In this document: positions 17,732-27,579 of the stretch, piece after piece
Numbering within the stretch: position 1 is the stretch's first letter
Layout: each line of letters starts with the position of its first letter
DNA from: Luteimonas sp. J29
GTDB taxonomy: Bacteria; Pseudomonadota; Gammaproteobacteria; Xanthomonadales; Xanthomonadaceae
Direction: 5' to 3'
Assembly: GCF_000472505.1 (NCBI RefSeq)
Contig: NZ_KI421429.1
Span: 1-38,738, forward strand
DNA: 38,738 nt
Position numbers and translations under genes: made by a program
Notes under the pieces: model-generated
What the model saw: only the letters and a program-made list of their open reading frames with translations
Told to the model about the DNA's origin: nothing
Databases searched by the model: none

Positions 17732-19654
17732 TCAGATTTCGACCTGGGCGCCGAGTTCGACCAGCCGGTTGCCCGGGATACGGAAGAACTGGTTGGCCGG
17801 GGCGGCGTTGCGGTGCATGACCGCGAACAGCTTGTCTCGCCATACCGGCATGCCGCGGCGGGCGCTGGAGACGACCGTCTCGCGGCTGACGAAGTAGGTC
17901 GTCTCCATCGGGTCGAAGCTGAGATCGCAGTGGTCGGGCGCCTGCATCAGCGCCTGCGGCACGTCCGGCGTCTCCATGAAGCCGAAGCGGACCACCACGC
18001 GGTAGAAGCCGTCTCCCAGCGTCTCCACCGACAGCCGCTTGCCGGGCGTGGCGTAGGGCACGCTCAGGGTGTCCACGGTCAGGAACACGTTGCGCTCGTG
18101 CAGCACCTTGTTGTGCTTGAGGTTGTGCAGCAGCGCGTGCGGCACCACGCCCTTGTCGCTGGTCATGAACACCGCGGTGCCTTCCACCCGGACCGGCGGC
18201 GCCAGCATCAGTCCGGGGATGAAGGCATCCAGGCGGATGCCTTCCTTCTGCATCTCCTCGCGCAGGATCTCGCGCCCGCGCCGCCAGGTGCGCAGCATGG
18301 TGAACAGCACGATGCCCAGCACCACCGGGAACCACGCGCCCTGCAGCACCTTGGCCCCGTTGGCGACCAGGAAGGCGAGGTCGATCAGCAGGAACAGCAC
18401 GCACAGCGGCAGCACCCAGCGCCGCGCCCCCGGCCACAGCGCACGCGCCACCAGCGCCAGCAGCAGGGTGTCGATGAGCATGGTCGCCGACACCGAAATG
18501 CCGTAGGCGGCCGCCAGCGCCGAGGAGCTTCCGAACGAGAGCACCAGCCCGACCACGATCACCGCCATCGTCCAGTTGATCGCCGGGATGTAGATCTGGC
18601 CGATGGTCTCGCTGGAGGTGTGCTTGATCCGCATGCGCGGGATGTAGCCGAGCTGCATCGCCTGGCGCGCGATCGAGTAGCCGCCGGTGATCACCGCCTG
18701 CGAGGCGATCACCGTGGCCAGGGTCGCGAGCAGGAGCATCGGCCACTGCGCCCAGTCCGGCACGCCGACGTAGAAGGGGTTGCGGATCGCGGCCGGGTCC
18801 TCGAGCACCAGCGCGCCCTGGCCCAGGTAGTTGAGCATCAGCGACGGCAGGACGAAGAAGTACCAGGCGTAGCGGATCGGGCGCGGTCCGAAGTGGCCCA
18901 TGTCGGTGTAGATCGCCTCGCCGCCGGTCACCGCCAGCACCACCGCGCCGAGGATGAAGATGCCGCCCCAGGCGTGCTCGGCGAAGAAGCGCGCCGCCCA
19001 CCACGGGTTGATCGCGTGCAGCACCTCCGGCGCATGCAGGATGTTGGCCACCCCCAGCGCCGCCAGCGCCAGGAACCAGACCACGGTCACCGGCCCGAAG
19101 ATCCGCCCCACCTTCTCGGTGCCGTAGCGCTGGGTGGCGAACAGCGCCAGCAGCACCAGCACCGTGATCGGCACGATCCACGCGTGCAGGCCCGGGGCCA
19201 CCACCTCCAGGCCCTCGACCGCCGAGAGCACCGAGATCGCCGGCGTGATCACCCCGTCGCCGAAGAACAGCGACGCGCCGAGGATGCCGACGATGCCGAC
19301 CACGTAGGCGGTGCGCGAATCCTTCGGGACGCAGCGCTGGGCCAGGGCCATCAGCGCCATGATGCCGCCCTCGCCGTCGTTGTCGGCGCGCATGATGATG
19401 GTGACGTACTTGACCGTGACCACCAGGGTCAGGGCCCAGAAGATCATCGACAGCACGCCCAGCACGGTGTCGTGGTCGGCGACCAGGCCGTAGTGCGGCG
19501 AGAACGCCTCGCGGATCGTGTACAGCGGGCTGGTGCCGATGTCGCCGAACACCACCCCGATCGCGCCCACGGCCAGTCCGGCCAGCCCGATGCGCCCGGG
19601 CCCGTGGGACGGAGCGGCGTGGGCGGCGGGGCGCTGGCTGGCGGGTCGGGACAT
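17732..19654 (-). CDS. kup: Kup/TrkD low-affinity potassium transporter
   Basis: A 640-residue potassium:proton symporter of the KUP/HAK/KT family. The signature [10 protein letters not shown] is at residues 37-46 in the first membrane helix. About twelve hydrophobic segments follow up to roughly residue 440, then a C-terminal cytoplasmic domain of about 180 residues ending [10 protein letters not shown]. The start at 19654 (MSRPASQRP) lies 28 bases after ruvA. In Xanthomonadaceae kup is commonly found between ruvA and ruvB; here other genes separate it from ruvB. Confidence 0.96.
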   Translation of the reverse strand: MSRPASQRPAAHAAPSHGPGRIGLAGLAVGAIGVVFGDIGTSPLYTIREAFSPHYGLVADHDTVLGVLSMIFWALTLVVTVKYVTIIMRADNDGEGGIMALMALAQRCVPKDSRTAYVVGIVGILGASLFFGDGVITPAISVLSAVEGLEVVAPGLHAWIVPITVLVLLALFATQRYGTEKVGRIFGPVTVVWFLALAALGVANILHAPEVLHAINPWWAARFFAEHAWGGIFILGAVVLAVTGGEAIYTDMGHFGPRPIRYAWYFFVLPSLMLNYLGQGALVLEDPAAIRNPFYVGVPDWAQWPMLLLATLATVIASQAVITGGYSIARQAMQLGYIPRMRIKHTSSETIGQIYIPAINWTMAVIVVGLVLSFGSSSALAAAYGISVSATMLIDTLLLALVARALWPGARRWVLPLCVLFLLIDLAFLVANGAKVLQGAWFPVVLGIVLFTMLRTWRRGREILREEMQKEGIRLDAFIPGLMLAPPVRVEGTAVFMTSDKGVVPHALLHNLKHNKVLHERNVFLTVDTLSVPYATPGKRLSVETLGDGFYRVVVRFGFMETPDVPQALMQAPDHCDLSFDPMETTYFVSRETVVSSARRGMPVWRDKLFAVMHRNAAPANQFFRIPGNRLVELGAQVEI

Positions 19655-19682
19655 GGGCGGCTGGCGGTCGCGTCCGGGTGGC

Positions 19683-20279
19683 TCAGCGAAGCGCGGACTG
19701 TAGCGCCTTGCGGATGATGGCCTCGGCAGGATCGCCGTCGGCCGCCGCCGCCTTGGCCATGCGCTGCGCCTCGGCCGGCTTGTAGCCCAGCTGCTGCAGG
19801 GCGATGGTGGCTTCGGACAGCGGATCGGCCGGCGCCGGCCCGCCCGTCCCCGGCGCCGTCGCCGGCGCGCCGGCCATGGCCTCGGCACGGTCGCGCAGTT
19901 CGACCACGATGCGCTCGGCGGTCTTCTTGCCGATCCCCGGGATCCTGGTCAGCGCGGCGACGTCGCCGGCCTGGACCAGCGCCGCGAACTGGCCGACCGA
20001 CGCGCCGGACAGGATCGCCAGCGCGATCCTGGCGCCGATCCCGGTCACCTTCTGCACGTCGCGGAACAGCCGCCGCTCGGCCTCTGTCAGGAAGCCGTAC
20101 AGCGAGACGCTGTCCTCCTTCTGCGCGTAGTGGGTGAACAGCACCACCTCGTGCCCGACCGCGGGCAGGTCGTAGAACGTGCTCATCGGCGCCTCGAGCT
20201 CGTAGCCCACGCCATTGACGTCCACCACCAGCCACGGCGGCTGCTTGTGGACCAGGATGCCCTTGAGGCGTCCGATCAT
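19683..20279 (-). CDS. ruvA: Holliday junction DNA helicase subunit RuvA
   Basis: A 198-residue protein that forms the tetrameric platform holding the four-way junction for RuvB. The N-terminal OB-fold begins [20 protein letters not shown]. Helix-hairpin-helix motifs follow ([20 protein letters not shown] and [21 protein letters not shown]). The C-terminal domain III that contacts RuvB ([19 protein letters not shown]) follows an Ala/Pro/Gly-rich flexible linker. The start at 20279 is the family start; a longer frame to 20477 runs into ruvC. Confidence 0.96.
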   Translation of the reverse strand: MIGRLKGILVHKQPPWLVVDVNGVGYELEAPMSTFYDLPAVGHEVVLFTHYAQKEDSVSLYGFLTEAERRLFRDVQKVTGIGARIALAILSGASVGQFAALVQAGDVAALTRIPGIGKKTAERIVVELRDRAEAMAGAPATAPGTGGPAPADPLSEATIALQQLGYKPAEAQRMAKAAAADGDPAEAIIRKALQSALR

Positions 20280-20385
20280 CGTTGTGTCCCCCGGGCGCGC
20301 GACCGTCGTGCGTGGAAGGATGGCAGGTTCCGGCGCCGCGCGCCGCAGCGGACCGCCCGCCCCGGGCCGCAGGCCCCGCGCGCGC

Positions 20386-20907
20386 TCACTTCCTGCTCCA
20401 GGCCTGGCGCGTGCCCACGCCCAGGCGCTGCGCGGTGGCGCGCACGTGGGCGTGGGTGATGGCGATGGCCAGCGCATCGGCGGCGTCGGCCTGCAGCCTG
20501 CCGTGCAGGTTGAGCATGATCCCGACCATGTGCTGGACCTGGGCCTTCTCCGCCCCGCCCTTGCCGACCACGGCCAGCTTCACCTCGCGCGCCGCGTACT
20601 CGTGCACCGGCAGGTCGCGCATTACCACCGCGGCCAGCGCCGCGCCGCGCGCCTGGCCGAGCTTGAGCGCCGAATCCGGATTGCGGGCCATGAACACGCG
20701 TTCGATCGCCACCTCGTCCGGTCGCCAGCGTTCGATCACCTCCGCCAGCCCCACCAGCAGGCGCTTGAGCCGCAGCGCGAAATCGCCCTCGCCCAGCAGC
20801 ACCAGGGCGCCATTGTGGACGTGGCTCGCCTTGCCCGCGGCGTCGACATCGATGATCCCGACGCCGGTCCGCTGCGAGCCTGGGTCGATGCCGAGGATGC
20901 GGGTCAT
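20386..20907 (-). CDS. ruvC: crossover junction endodeoxyribonuclease RuvC
   Basis: A 173-residue RNase H-fold Holliday-junction resolvase. The four metal-binding acidic residues are visible: Asp8 ([12 protein letters not shown]), Glu69 (VAIERVF), and Asp141 and Asp144 ([16 protein letters not shown]), matching Asp7, Glu66, Asp138 and Asp141 of the E. coli enzyme. It lies 20 bases after yebC and 106 before ruvA. The gap to ruvA is GC-rich with no visible gene. Confidence 0.96.
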   Translation of the reverse strand: MTRILGIDPGSQRTGVGIIDVDAAGKASHVHNGALVLLGEGDFALRLKRLLVGLAEVIERWRPDEVAIERVFMARNPDSALKLGQARGAALAAVVMRDLPVHEYAAREVKLAVVGKGGAEKAQVQHMVGIMLNLHGRLQADAADALAIAITHAHVRATAQRLGVGTRQAWSRK

Positions 20908-20927
20908 GTCCGGGCCGGGCCGACGCC

Positions 20928-21668
20928 TCAGGCGTAGGCGTCCTCGCCCAGGTCGGCGTTCGAGTAGACCGCCTGCACGTCGTCCAGGTCCTCCAGCCAG
21001 TCGAGCAGCCTGACCACCTGTTGCCCGGTCTCGCCATCCACGGCCACGTCGTTGTCGGCGCGCCAGGTCACTTCGGCCTGGGCAGGCTCCAGGCCGGCCA
21101 CCTTCATCGCGTCGCGCACGGCGGCGAAGTGCTCGGGCGCGGTCAGCACGTCGATCGAGCCGTCCTCGGGGTAGGCGACCACGTCGTCGGCGCCGGCCTC
21201 GATCGCGACCTCGGTGATCCGGTCCTCGTCCGCGCCCGGGGCGAAGCTCAGCACGCCCAGCTTGCGGAACATGAAGGCCACCGAGCCGTCGGTGCCCAGG
21301 TTGCCGCCGAACTTGTTGAAGGCGTGGCGCACGTCGGCCACGGTGCGGACCTTGTTGTCGGTCAGGCAGTCGACGATCACCGCCACGCCGCCCGGGGCAT
21401 AGCCCTCGTAGCGCACTTCCTCGTAGCTCACGCCCTCGAGCTCGCCGGTGGCCTTCTTGATCGCGCGCTCGATGACGTCCTTGGCCATGTTGGCGTCGAG
21501 CGCCTTGTCGATCGCGGTGCGCAGGCGCGGGTTACCGGCCGGATCACCGCCCCCGGCGCGCGCGGCGACCGAGATCTCGCGGATGATCTTGGTGAAAATC
21601 TTGCCCCGCTTCGCGTCCTGCGCGTTCTTGCGGTGCTGGATGTTCGCCCACTTGGAATGACCGGCCAT
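20928..21668 (-). CDS. yebC: YebC/PmpR family regulatory protein
   Basis: A 246-residue cytoplasmic protein of the YebC/TACO1 family. It starts with the signature [19 protein letters not shown] and contains [18 protein letters not shown] and [17 protein letters not shown]. Members have been described as transcription regulators and, more recently, as translation factors acting on stalled ribosomes; which applies here is open. It is first in the yebC-ruvC-ruvA unit, the usual proteobacterial order, with a TATAAT box upstream. Confidence 0.94.
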   Translation of the reverse strand: MAGHSKWANIQHRKNAQDAKRGKIFTKIIREISVAARAGGGDPAGNPRLRTAIDKALDANMAKDVIERAIKKATGELEGVSYEEVRYEGYAPGGVAVIVDCLTDNKVRTVADVRHAFNKFGGNLGTDGSVAFMFRKLGVLSFAPGADEDRITEVAIEAGADDVVAYPEDGSIDVLTAPEHFAAVRDAMKVAGLEPAQAEVTWRADNDVAVDGETGQQVVRLLDWLEDLDDVQAVYSNADLGEDAYA

Positions 21669-21703
21669 TCGACGCCCGATGCTGCCCTGACGGAAGGGCG
21701 CAG

Positions 21704-21709
21704 ATTATA
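21704..21709 (-). promoter_or_regulatory. -10 box of the yebC-ruvC-ruvA operon
   Basis: The minus strand reads TATAAT 35 bases before the yebC ATG, in a small AT-rich island in very GC-rich sequence. A start site about 7 bases downstream gives a leader near 29 bases. No clear -35 hexamer is seen upstream. Confidence 0.45.
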
Positions 21710-21744
21710 GGCCGCGGGCCGCGATCGCGCCCGGCGGCACCTGC

Positions 21745-22398
21745 TCAGGTCGCGACCGGGGCGCGGCCGTGGTCGAAGCGGCCGGTGGCCAGGAACCGGC
21801 CCGCCTGCCGCGCCACCTCGCGCGAGAGCACCATGCCGACGTGGCTCACCGGCAGCACCAGGTGGTCGGCCAGCGCCGGCGTGCGCGTCTCCGCCACCGC
21901 CACGGTGCCGTCGTGCTCGCCCTCGAACCGGCCGAACCACTGGCCCATCCCGCGCGGCGAGTTTCCCGCGATCATCCCGACCTCGAAGCGGCCTGGCCAG
22001 GTCATGCAGCCGTGCAGCAGGATGTCGGCGCTGCGCCCGAAGTACAGCTTCGACAGCGGCAGCCGCGCCAGCCCCGCGGCCGCGCCGCTGCCGCACAGCG
22101 GCGAACCCAGGCACAGCACGCGCCCCATCGCGCCCTGCGGCGCCTCGTGCAGCGCGCTCACCGCCACCAGGCCGCCGAGGCTGTGGCCGACCACGTGCGC
22201 CGGGCCGCTGCGCGCCAGCCGCGCCAGCAGCCGGTCGATCGCCGCCTGCGGCGCCGCGGCCACGCTGTGGTAGCCCAGCACTTCCGGTTCGAAGCCCTGC
22301 TCGCGCAGGCGCCGGGCCAGCGGCCACATCACCGCCGCCGCCATCCAGATGCCGTGCAGCAGGACCACGCGGCGGATGTCGGGGGCCGGCCGGCTCAT
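21745..22398 (-). CDS. alpha/beta hydrolase (lipase/PGAP1-like)
   Basis: A 217-residue alpha/beta hydrolase. It has the oxyanion-side motif LLHGIWM near the N terminus and the nucleophile elbow VVGHSLGGL (Ser). Candidate acid and base residues are in GEHDGTVAV and LPVSHVGMV. There is no signal peptide, so it is probably cytoplasmic. The fold resembles the short lipase-like hydrolases related to PGAP1; the substrate is unknown. The start at 22398 overlaps the stop of the GNAT gene as ATGA, so the two are co-translated. Confidence 0.85.
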   Translation of the reverse strand: MSRPAPDIRRVVLLHGIWMAAAVMWPLARRLREQGFEPEVLGYHSVAAAPQAAIDRLLARLARSGPAHVVGHSLGGLVAVSALHEAPQGAMGRVLCLGSPLCGSGAAAGLARLPLSKLYFGRSADILLHGCMTWPGRFEVGMIAGNSPRGMGQWFGRFEGEHDGTVAVAETRTPALADHLVLPVSHVGMVLSREVARQAGRFLATGRFDHGRAPVAT

Positions 22399-22910
22399 CG
22401 CGGACGCCGCAGGATGAATTCGAGGTCGCGCACGCGCCCGACCGGGAACAGGTACTCGCCCACCCGCTCGAAGCCGCGGCGGGCATAGAAGCGCTGCGCG
22501 CCCTCGTTCTCCGACCAGACGCCCACCCACAGCGTGCGCGGGCCGTCGCCAAGCAGCCAGTCCATGGCCGCGTCCATCAGCTTCCCGCCAAGCCCGCCCG
22601 ACTGGTAGCCGCGCAGCACGTACAGGCGCTTGATCTCGCCGTCGCCGGGCGCGACTTCCGGATGCGGCAGGCCGCACGGCCCGGCCGCGACATGGCCGAC
22701 CGCCGCGCCGTCGTCCTCCAGCAGCCAGACCCCGTAGCGCGGGTCCGACAGGATCGTGCGCTGGCGCTCGACGGCGTAGGACTCGCGCAGGAACGCGTCC
22801 AGGTCTTCCGGCGGGTACAGGTGGCCGAAGGTCTCGGTGAACGTGCGCGCGGCCAGCGTGGAGAGCGTACTGGCGTCGTCGACGCCGGCGCGGCGGATCT
22901 CAAGCGGCAT
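22395..22910 (-). CDS. GNAT family N-acetyltransferase
   Basis: A 171-residue acetyltransferase with one GNAT domain. The acetyl-CoA binding motif A is EIKRLYVLRGYQSGGLGGKL, followed by motif B with NEGAQRFYARRGFERVGEY. The N terminus (MPLEIRRAGVDDASTLSTLA) is typical. An in-frame ATG at 22964 would encode the palindromic repeat upstream and is rejected. The substrate is unknown; PaiA-like and RimI-like members share this form. It overlaps the hydrolase gene by 4 bases. Confidence 0.88.
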   Translation of the reverse strand: MPLEIRRAGVDDASTLSTLAARTFTETFGHLYPPEDLDAFLRESYAVERQRTILSDPRYGVWLLEDDGAAVGHVAAGPCGLPHPEVAPGDGEIKRLYVLRGYQSGGLGGKLMDAAMDWLLGDGPRTLWVGVWSENEGAQRFYARRGFERVGEYLFPVGRVRDLEFILRRPR

Positions 22911-22929
22911 CGGACGGCCCCCGCCCCGG

Positions 22930-22953
22930 CCCTCCCCCGCGCGCGGGGGAGGG
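22930..22953. repeat. 24-bp perfect GC palindrome between aspS and the GNAT gene
   Basis: Bases 22930-22941 are the exact reverse complement of 22942-22953, with half-site CCCTCCCCCGCG. The flank (22917-22944) resembles the repeats at 36901 and 37055, sharing the CCCCxCCCCxxCC-TCCCCCGC layout. It may act as a hairpin between the two transcripts or be a dispersed repeat of the genome. Confidence 0.7.
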
Positions 22954-23042
22954 AGTCCAGACACGGGTGCCGCCGCTCCTGCCGCTCGTGCCGGGCCGGA
23001 CGGGTTGGAGTGGACGCACCGCCACCGCGACCACCGACGCCA

Positions 23043-24803
23043 TCAGTCCTGCGGCCGTACCTGCACGTGCACCTCGGCCAGCTGTTCGTCCGGGATCGGC
23101 GAGGGCGCGCCGGTCATCAGGCACTGCGCGGACGTGGTCTTGGGGAACGCGATCACGTCCCGGATCGAGTCGGTGCCGGCCATCAGCGCCGCGATGCGGT
23201 CGATGCCGAAGGCGATGCCGCCGTGCGGCGGCGCGCCATAGCGCAGCGCCTCGAGCAGGAAGCCGAACTTCAGCTCGGCCTCCTCCCTGCCGATGCCGAG
23301 CAGGTCGAACACGGCCGACTGCATCGACGAGCGGTGGATGCGGATCGACCCGCCGCCGATCTCGTTGCCGTTGAGCACCATGTCGTAGCCGCGCGAGACC
23401 GCCGTCGCCGCATTGGCGCGCAGGTCGGCCTCGTCGTCCACCGCCGGCGCGGTGAACGGATGGTGCAGGGCCACGTAGCGCTGCGTCTCCTCGTCCCACT
23501 CGAACATCGGGAAGTCGGTGACCCACAGCGGGCGCCAGCCGTCCTCGACCAGGCCGAAGTCCCGGCCCGCCTTGAGCCGGACCGCGCCCATGAAGTCGCT
23601 CACGGTCGAATACCTGCCGGCGCCGAAGAACACGAGGTCGCCATTGCCGGCGCCGACGTGCGACAGCAGCGCGGCGAACGCCGACGCGTCGAAGAACTTC
23701 TGGATCGGCGAGGTGGCCTCCCCGTTCCCGCCGATCTTCGCCCAGGCCAGGCCCTTGGCCCCGAACTTCGCCGCGTGCGCGGCGTACTCGTCGATCTGCT
23801 TGCGCGACATCGATGCGCCGCCCGGGATGCGCAGCGCGGCGACGCGGCCGCCGGCCTCTCTGGCCGGGCCGGCGAACACGGCGAAGCCGCAGTCCTTCAC
23901 CAGGTCCGCCACGTCCACCAGCTCCAGCGCGATGCGCAGGTCCGGCTTGTCCGAGCCATAGCGGCGCATGGCCTCGGCATAGGTCATGCGCGGGAACGGA
24001 TCGGCCAGTTCCACGCCGACGACCTCGCGGAACACGTCGCGGATCATCGCCTCGACCGTGTCCTGCACGTCGCGCTCGGACACCCAGGCGAACTCCATGT
24101 CGAGCTGGGTGAACTCGAGCTGGCGGTCGGCGCGCAGCGCCTCGTCGCGGAAGCAGCGCGCGATCTGGTAGTAGCGGTCGAAGCCCGCCATCATCAGGAT
24201 CTGCTTGAACAGCTGCGGCGACTGCGGCAGGGCGTAGAACTCGCCGGGGTGCATGCGCGCCGGGACCAGGAAGTCGCGCGCGCCCTCGGGCGTGGCCTTG
24301 GTCAGGATCGGGGTCTCGATGTCCTGGAAGCCGCGCGCATCCAGCCAGCGGCGCAGCGCCGCGACCAGCTTCGTGCGGGTGCGCATCTTGCGCTGCATGT
24401 CCGGGCTTCGCAGGTCGAGGTAGCGGTACCTGAGGCGGATGTCCTCGCCCGGGTTCTCGTGGTGGTGGAACGGCAGCGGATCGGCCTTGTTCAGCACCTC
24501 GATGCGCTCGGCCACCACTTCCACCTGGCCGGTGCGGATCCTGGCGTTGACCGAATGGCGGCGGCGCACGGTGCCGGTGACGCGCAGGCAGTCCTCGTAG
24601 CCCACCTGTTCGGCCGCGGCCAGGACCTCGGCGTTGCCGGCCGCGTCCGAGGGCTCGGCCACCACCTGGACGATGCCCTTATGGTCGCGCAGGTCGATGA
24701 AGCAGACCCCGCCGAGGTTGCGGGCGACGTCGGCCCAGCCGCACAGGGTCACGGTCTGCCCGATCAACGCCTCGTCGACCAGGCCACAGAAATGGCTACG
24801 CAT
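23043..24803 (-). CDS. aspS: aspartyl-tRNA synthetase
   Basis: A 586-residue class II synthetase of the bacterial type. The N-terminal OB-fold anticodon-binding domain starts [13 protein letters not shown]. The catalytic core has [18 protein letters not shown] (motif 2) and [15 protein letters not shown] (motif 3), with a bacterial GAD insertion near 290-410. Leu30 in the RNLGG segment matches the discriminating E. coli enzyme, where non-discriminating P. aeruginosa AspRS has His. This suggests tRNA-Asp specificity and a separate AsnRS; that is inference from one position. The start at 24803 matches the family start. Confidence 0.96.
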   Translation of the reverse strand: MRSHFCGLVDEALIGQTVTLCGWADVARNLGGVCFIDLRDHKGIVQVVAEPSDAAGNAEVLAAAEQVGYEDCLRVTGTVRRRHSVNARIRTGQVEVVAERIEVLNKADPLPFHHHENPGEDIRLRYRYLDLRSPDMQRKMRTRTKLVAALRRWLDARGFQDIETPILTKATPEGARDFLVPARMHPGEFYALPQSPQLFKQILMMAGFDRYYQIARCFRDEALRADRQLEFTQLDMEFAWVSERDVQDTVEAMIRDVFREVVGVELADPFPRMTYAEAMRRYGSDKPDLRIALELVDVADLVKDCGFAVFAGPAREAGGRVAALRIPGGASMSRKQIDEYAAHAAKFGAKGLAWAKIGGNGEATSPIQKFFDASAFAALLSHVGAGNGDLVFFGAGRYSTVSDFMGAVRLKAGRDFGLVEDGWRPLWVTDFPMFEWDEETQRYVALHHPFTAPAVDDEADLRANAATAVSRGYDMVLNGNEIGGGSIRIHRSSMQSAVFDLLGIGREEAELKFGFLLEALRYGAPPHGGIAFGIDRIAALMAGTDSIRDVIAFPKTTSAQCLMTGAPSPIPDEQLAEVHVQVRPQD

Positions 24804-24830
24804 GCGAGCAGGAACTCCAGGAAGGCGGTC

Positions 24831-24847
24831 GGCCGCCAGCGGCGGCC
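24831..24847 (-). other. hairpin in the aspS leader
   Basis: GGCCGCC-AGC-GGCGGCC forms a perfect 7-bp stem with a 3-base loop, beginning 28 bases before the aspS start and downstream of the candidate -10 box at 24860. It would be in the aspS 5' leader. I see no U-tract or leader peptide, so no attenuation mechanism can be claimed. Confidence 0.4.
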
Positions 24848-24859
24848 GGAAAACCCGCG

Positions 24860-24865
24860 ATTCTA
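24860..24865 (-). promoter_or_regulatory. candidate -10 box of aspS
   Basis: The minus strand reads TAGAAT, five of six consensus bases, 56 bases before the aspS ATG. It lies in the only AT-richer patch of the intergenic region. No convincing -35 is seen. Confidence 0.35.
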
Positions 24866-25018
24866 GTCGGTCGGCGGCCTCCGCGCCCGCGACGGGAGGC
24901 CCGTGCCAACGGTGCGGCGGCCGGGGCCTCGACGCCGTGTTCAGCAACATGACAGCACCGTGGCAATACGGTCGAAACCCCGCGCCGCCCGGCCCGCCTC
25001 CTCCGAGACCCGCGCCGC

Positions 25019-27112
25019 ATGCCCCTCATCCTCCTGATTTCGCTGCTGTTGCTCGGCTGCCTCGTGGTGGCCGCCGACCGCCTGGCCTGGGTCCGCGCGG
25101 GCCTGCTGAGCCTGCTGCTGCTGGCCCTGAGCGCCTGGTGGCTGGTCGACCAGCTCAGCGGCGACGGCATCAACGCCGCCACTCTCTACCACCTGCAGAC
25201 CGGGCTGGAAGGCGCCGGCGTGGCCGGGTTCAGCGGCGTGCTGTGGCGCTTCGCCGGCCTGGTGCTGCTCTCGCTGCTGCCGCTGCCGCTCGCGGCCATG
25301 CGCCGTCGCCTGCCGCGGCTGCGGGGCCCGCGCGCCGGAGCCGGGGTCAGCGCGGCCTTCGCCGGGGTGCTGGCGGTCGCGGTCGTGGCCAGCCCGCTGT
25401 ACCGGGACGCGCTGCGCCTGCAGCGCCAGATGGCGCCCGTCGACGGGCGCGGCGTGGCCACCGAATACCGGCCGCCGACCGGCGCGATCGCCCGGCCGAA
25501 GAACATCGTCTGGATCTACGGCGAGAGCCTGGAACGCACCTACCTCGACCAGGAGGCGTTTCCCGGCCTGATGCCGGGAATCTCGAGCCTGGTCCGCCAG
25601 GGCCTCGACTTCCGCGACATCGCCTCGCCCCAGGGCACCGGCTGGACCATCGCCGGCATCGTCGCCTCGATGTGCGGGGTGCCGCTGACCGCCGCGCGCG
25701 GCGACGAGAACAGCCTCGGCCGGATGCGCGAATTCCTGCCCGGCGCGCGCTGTCTGCCCGAGTACCTGGCCGACCAGGGCTACCGCAACGTGTTCCTGGG
25801 CGGCGCCGACTCCAACTTCGCGGCCAAGGGACAGTTCCTGCGCCAGCACGGTTTCCACGAGGTGCGCGACCGCAGCCACTACCTCGAGGCGGGCATCGAT
25901 CCCCGCCACTTCTCCAACTGGGGCCTGCACGACGACGTGCTGCTCGACGACGCGTTCGACACCTTCATGGAACTCTCGGCGTCCGGGCAGCCGTTCCTGC
26001 TCAGCACGCTGACCATGGACACCCACCACCCCGCGGGGCACCTGCCCGTGGCGTGCCAGGACCTGCGCGGCACCGGCGAGGTCGGGCTGGTGGACGCGCT
26101 CGCCTGCAGCGACCGCCTGGTCTCGCGCCTGGTCGAGCGCATCCGGACCAGCCCGTACGCGGCCGACACGGTGATCGTGCTCGCCTCCGACCACCTGGCG
26201 ATGCCGAACGACCTGACCCACGTGCTGCGCGACATGCGGCGCGAGAACCTGCTGCTGTTCCTGGTCCCGGGGATGCCGGCGCGGGAGCTCTCGGTGCCCG
26301 GCTCGACGCTCGACACCGGCGCCACCCTGCTCTCGCTGCTGGATCCGGCGCACGACGCGCTCGGCTTCGGCCGGTCGCTGCTGGCGCCGGCGGCCGACGG
26401 CGCGACCCGCGCGGCGCTGGCCGGCGACGAGGCATTCGCGCCCTACCTCGCCTTCGCGCGCAGCCTGTGGACGGGGGGAGACGTGCGCACCCTGCGGATC
26501 GAGGACGGGCAGCTGCGCATCGGCCTGCAGCACGTCACCCCGCCGGTGATGGTCGAATACGACCCGGACTGGGGCCTGCAGGCGATCACGATGGAGGACG
26601 CGCCGCGCCAGTTCGGCATCGACGACCCGGCCAACGTGCGCGCCTACGTCGACCGCTGCACCGCGTTCGACGACGACACCCTGCGCGGCGAGTGGTGCGC
26701 GCTGCTGGTCGACGCCGACAACAACATGAAGCTGTTCGCCGGCGAGGACCTGCGCGAAGGCGTGCGCGTGGATGCGCCGCTGGAGGCGGCGACCGGCCCG
26801 CGGCCGCGGCCCCGGCGCGCGATCTGGCTGGGCGCCGAGTCCTCGCTGGTCGCGGGCGAATACCTGCTGCGGCTGCGCCCGCGCGAGTGGCCGAGCCACC
26901 CGTTCTGGCTCGAGGCGGTGGCCTCCGACGGCCGCGTGGTGGCGCGCGAGTGGATCCAGCCCGGCAACGGCAAGCCGAGCACGATCCGGCTGCGGATCGG
27001 CCTGGACGAACGCATCGACGACCTGGAGATCCGGGCCTGGCTCGACTGGGCCGAGTACATGGAGCTGTCGAGCCTGGCGATGGTGCGCACCGGCTCGGGA
27101 TCGCGCAGCTGA
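25019..27112 (+). CDS. opgB: phosphoglycerol transferase I (OpgB/MdoB)
   Basis: A 697-residue inner-membrane enzyme of the alkaline-phosphatase superfamily that transfers phosphoglycerol from phosphatidylglycerol to periplasmic glucans. Three hydrophobic segments (about 2-18, 26-44, 72-95) and a possible fourth near 110-127 precede the periplasmic catalytic domain. Its marks are [15 protein letters not shown] (Glu169 and candidate nucleophile Thr174), the family block [26 protein letters not shown] (334-338) and the metal site LASDH (389-392). A C-terminal extension of about 200 residues follows. Length is close to Xanthomonas OpgB. It is on the strand opposite its neighbours, between aspS and fmdB. 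Confidence 0.88.
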   Translation: MPLILLISLLLLGCLVVAADRLAWVRAGLLSLLLLALSAWWLVDQLSGDGINAATLYHLQTGLEGAGVAGFSGVLWRFAGLVLLSLLPLPLAAMRRRLPRLRGPRAGAGVSAAFAGVLAVAVVASPLYRDALRLQRQMAPVDGRGVATEYRPPTGAIARPKNIVWIYGESLERTYLDQEAFPGLMPGISSLVRQGLDFRDIASPQGTGWTIAGIVASMCGVPLTAARGDENSLGRMREFLPGARCLPEYLADQGYRNVFLGGADSNFAAKGQFLRQHGFHEVRDRSHYLEAGIDPRHFSNWGLHDDVLLDDAFDTFMELSASGQPFLLSTLTMDTHHPAGHLPVACQDLRGTGEVGLVDALACSDRLVSRLVERIRTSPYAADTVIVLASDHLAMPNDLTHVLRDMRRENLLLFLVPGMPARELSVPGSTLDTGATLLSLLDPAHDALGFGRSLLAPAADGATRAALAGDEAFAPYLAFARSLWTGGDVRTLRIEDGQLRIGLQHVTPPVMVEYDPDWGLQAITMEDAPRQFGIDDPANVRAYVDRCTAFDDDTLRGEWCALLVDADNNMKLFAGEDLREGVRVDAPLEAATGPRPRPRRAIWLGAESSLVAGEYLLRLRPREWPSHPFWLEAVASDGRVVAREWIQPGNGKPSTIRLRIGLDERIDDLEIRAWLDWAEYMELSSLAMVRTGSGSRS

Positions 27113-27134
27113 GGCCGCCGCGCGCGGGACGGGC

Positions 27135-27473
27135 TCAGGCCGAGGCCGGGGCCGGAGCGGCGGGCTTGGACTCGGACTTGGACTCGGACTTGGGTGCGGA
27201 GGATCCGGCGGGCTTGGATTCGGGCTTCGACGCCGGATCGGCCTTGCCTGCGCCGTCGCCGGAATCGGCGAGGTTGCGCTTGCGGTCGCCGTCCTTCTTG
27301 AAGTCGGTCTCGTACCAGCCCGAACCGGCCAGGCGGAACGCCGGCGCGGTCACCTCGCGCCGCACCGCCGCGGCGCCGCAGGCCGGGCAGGCCTCGGGAT
27401 CGGGGTCTGACAGCTTCTGCAGGCGATCGAAGGCGTGGTCGCACTGGTCGCAGCGGAAGGCGTAGATGGGCAT
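27135..27473 (-). CDS. FmdB family zinc ribbon protein
   Basis: A 112-residue protein whose first 60 residues are an FmdB-type zinc ribbon: MPIYAFRCDQCDHAFDRLQK with CxxC (8, 11), and CPACG as the second pair. The rest is low-complexity, rich in Ser, Lys, Glu, Pro and Ala (SESKSESKP), encoded partly by a 12-base tandem repeat at 27165-27188. The function of the family is uncertain; it has been named a regulatory protein. In related bacteria fmdB often lies just upstream of aspS; here opgB is between them on the other strand. Confidence 0.88.
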   Translation of the reverse strand: MPIYAFRCDQCDHAFDRLQKLSDPDPEACPACGAAAVRREVTAPAFRLAGSGWYETDFKKDGDRKRNLADSGDGAGKADPASKPESKPAGSSAPKSESKSESKPAAPAPASA

Positions 27474-27579
27474 GGCAGGTCCATGAAAGGGAAAAACAGT
27501 CCGCCGCGAGTCTGGGGGCCGCGACCGGGATTTCAAGCCCCGCGGCGCCGGGAAGCGGCGGCCGCGGACCGATGCGGGC

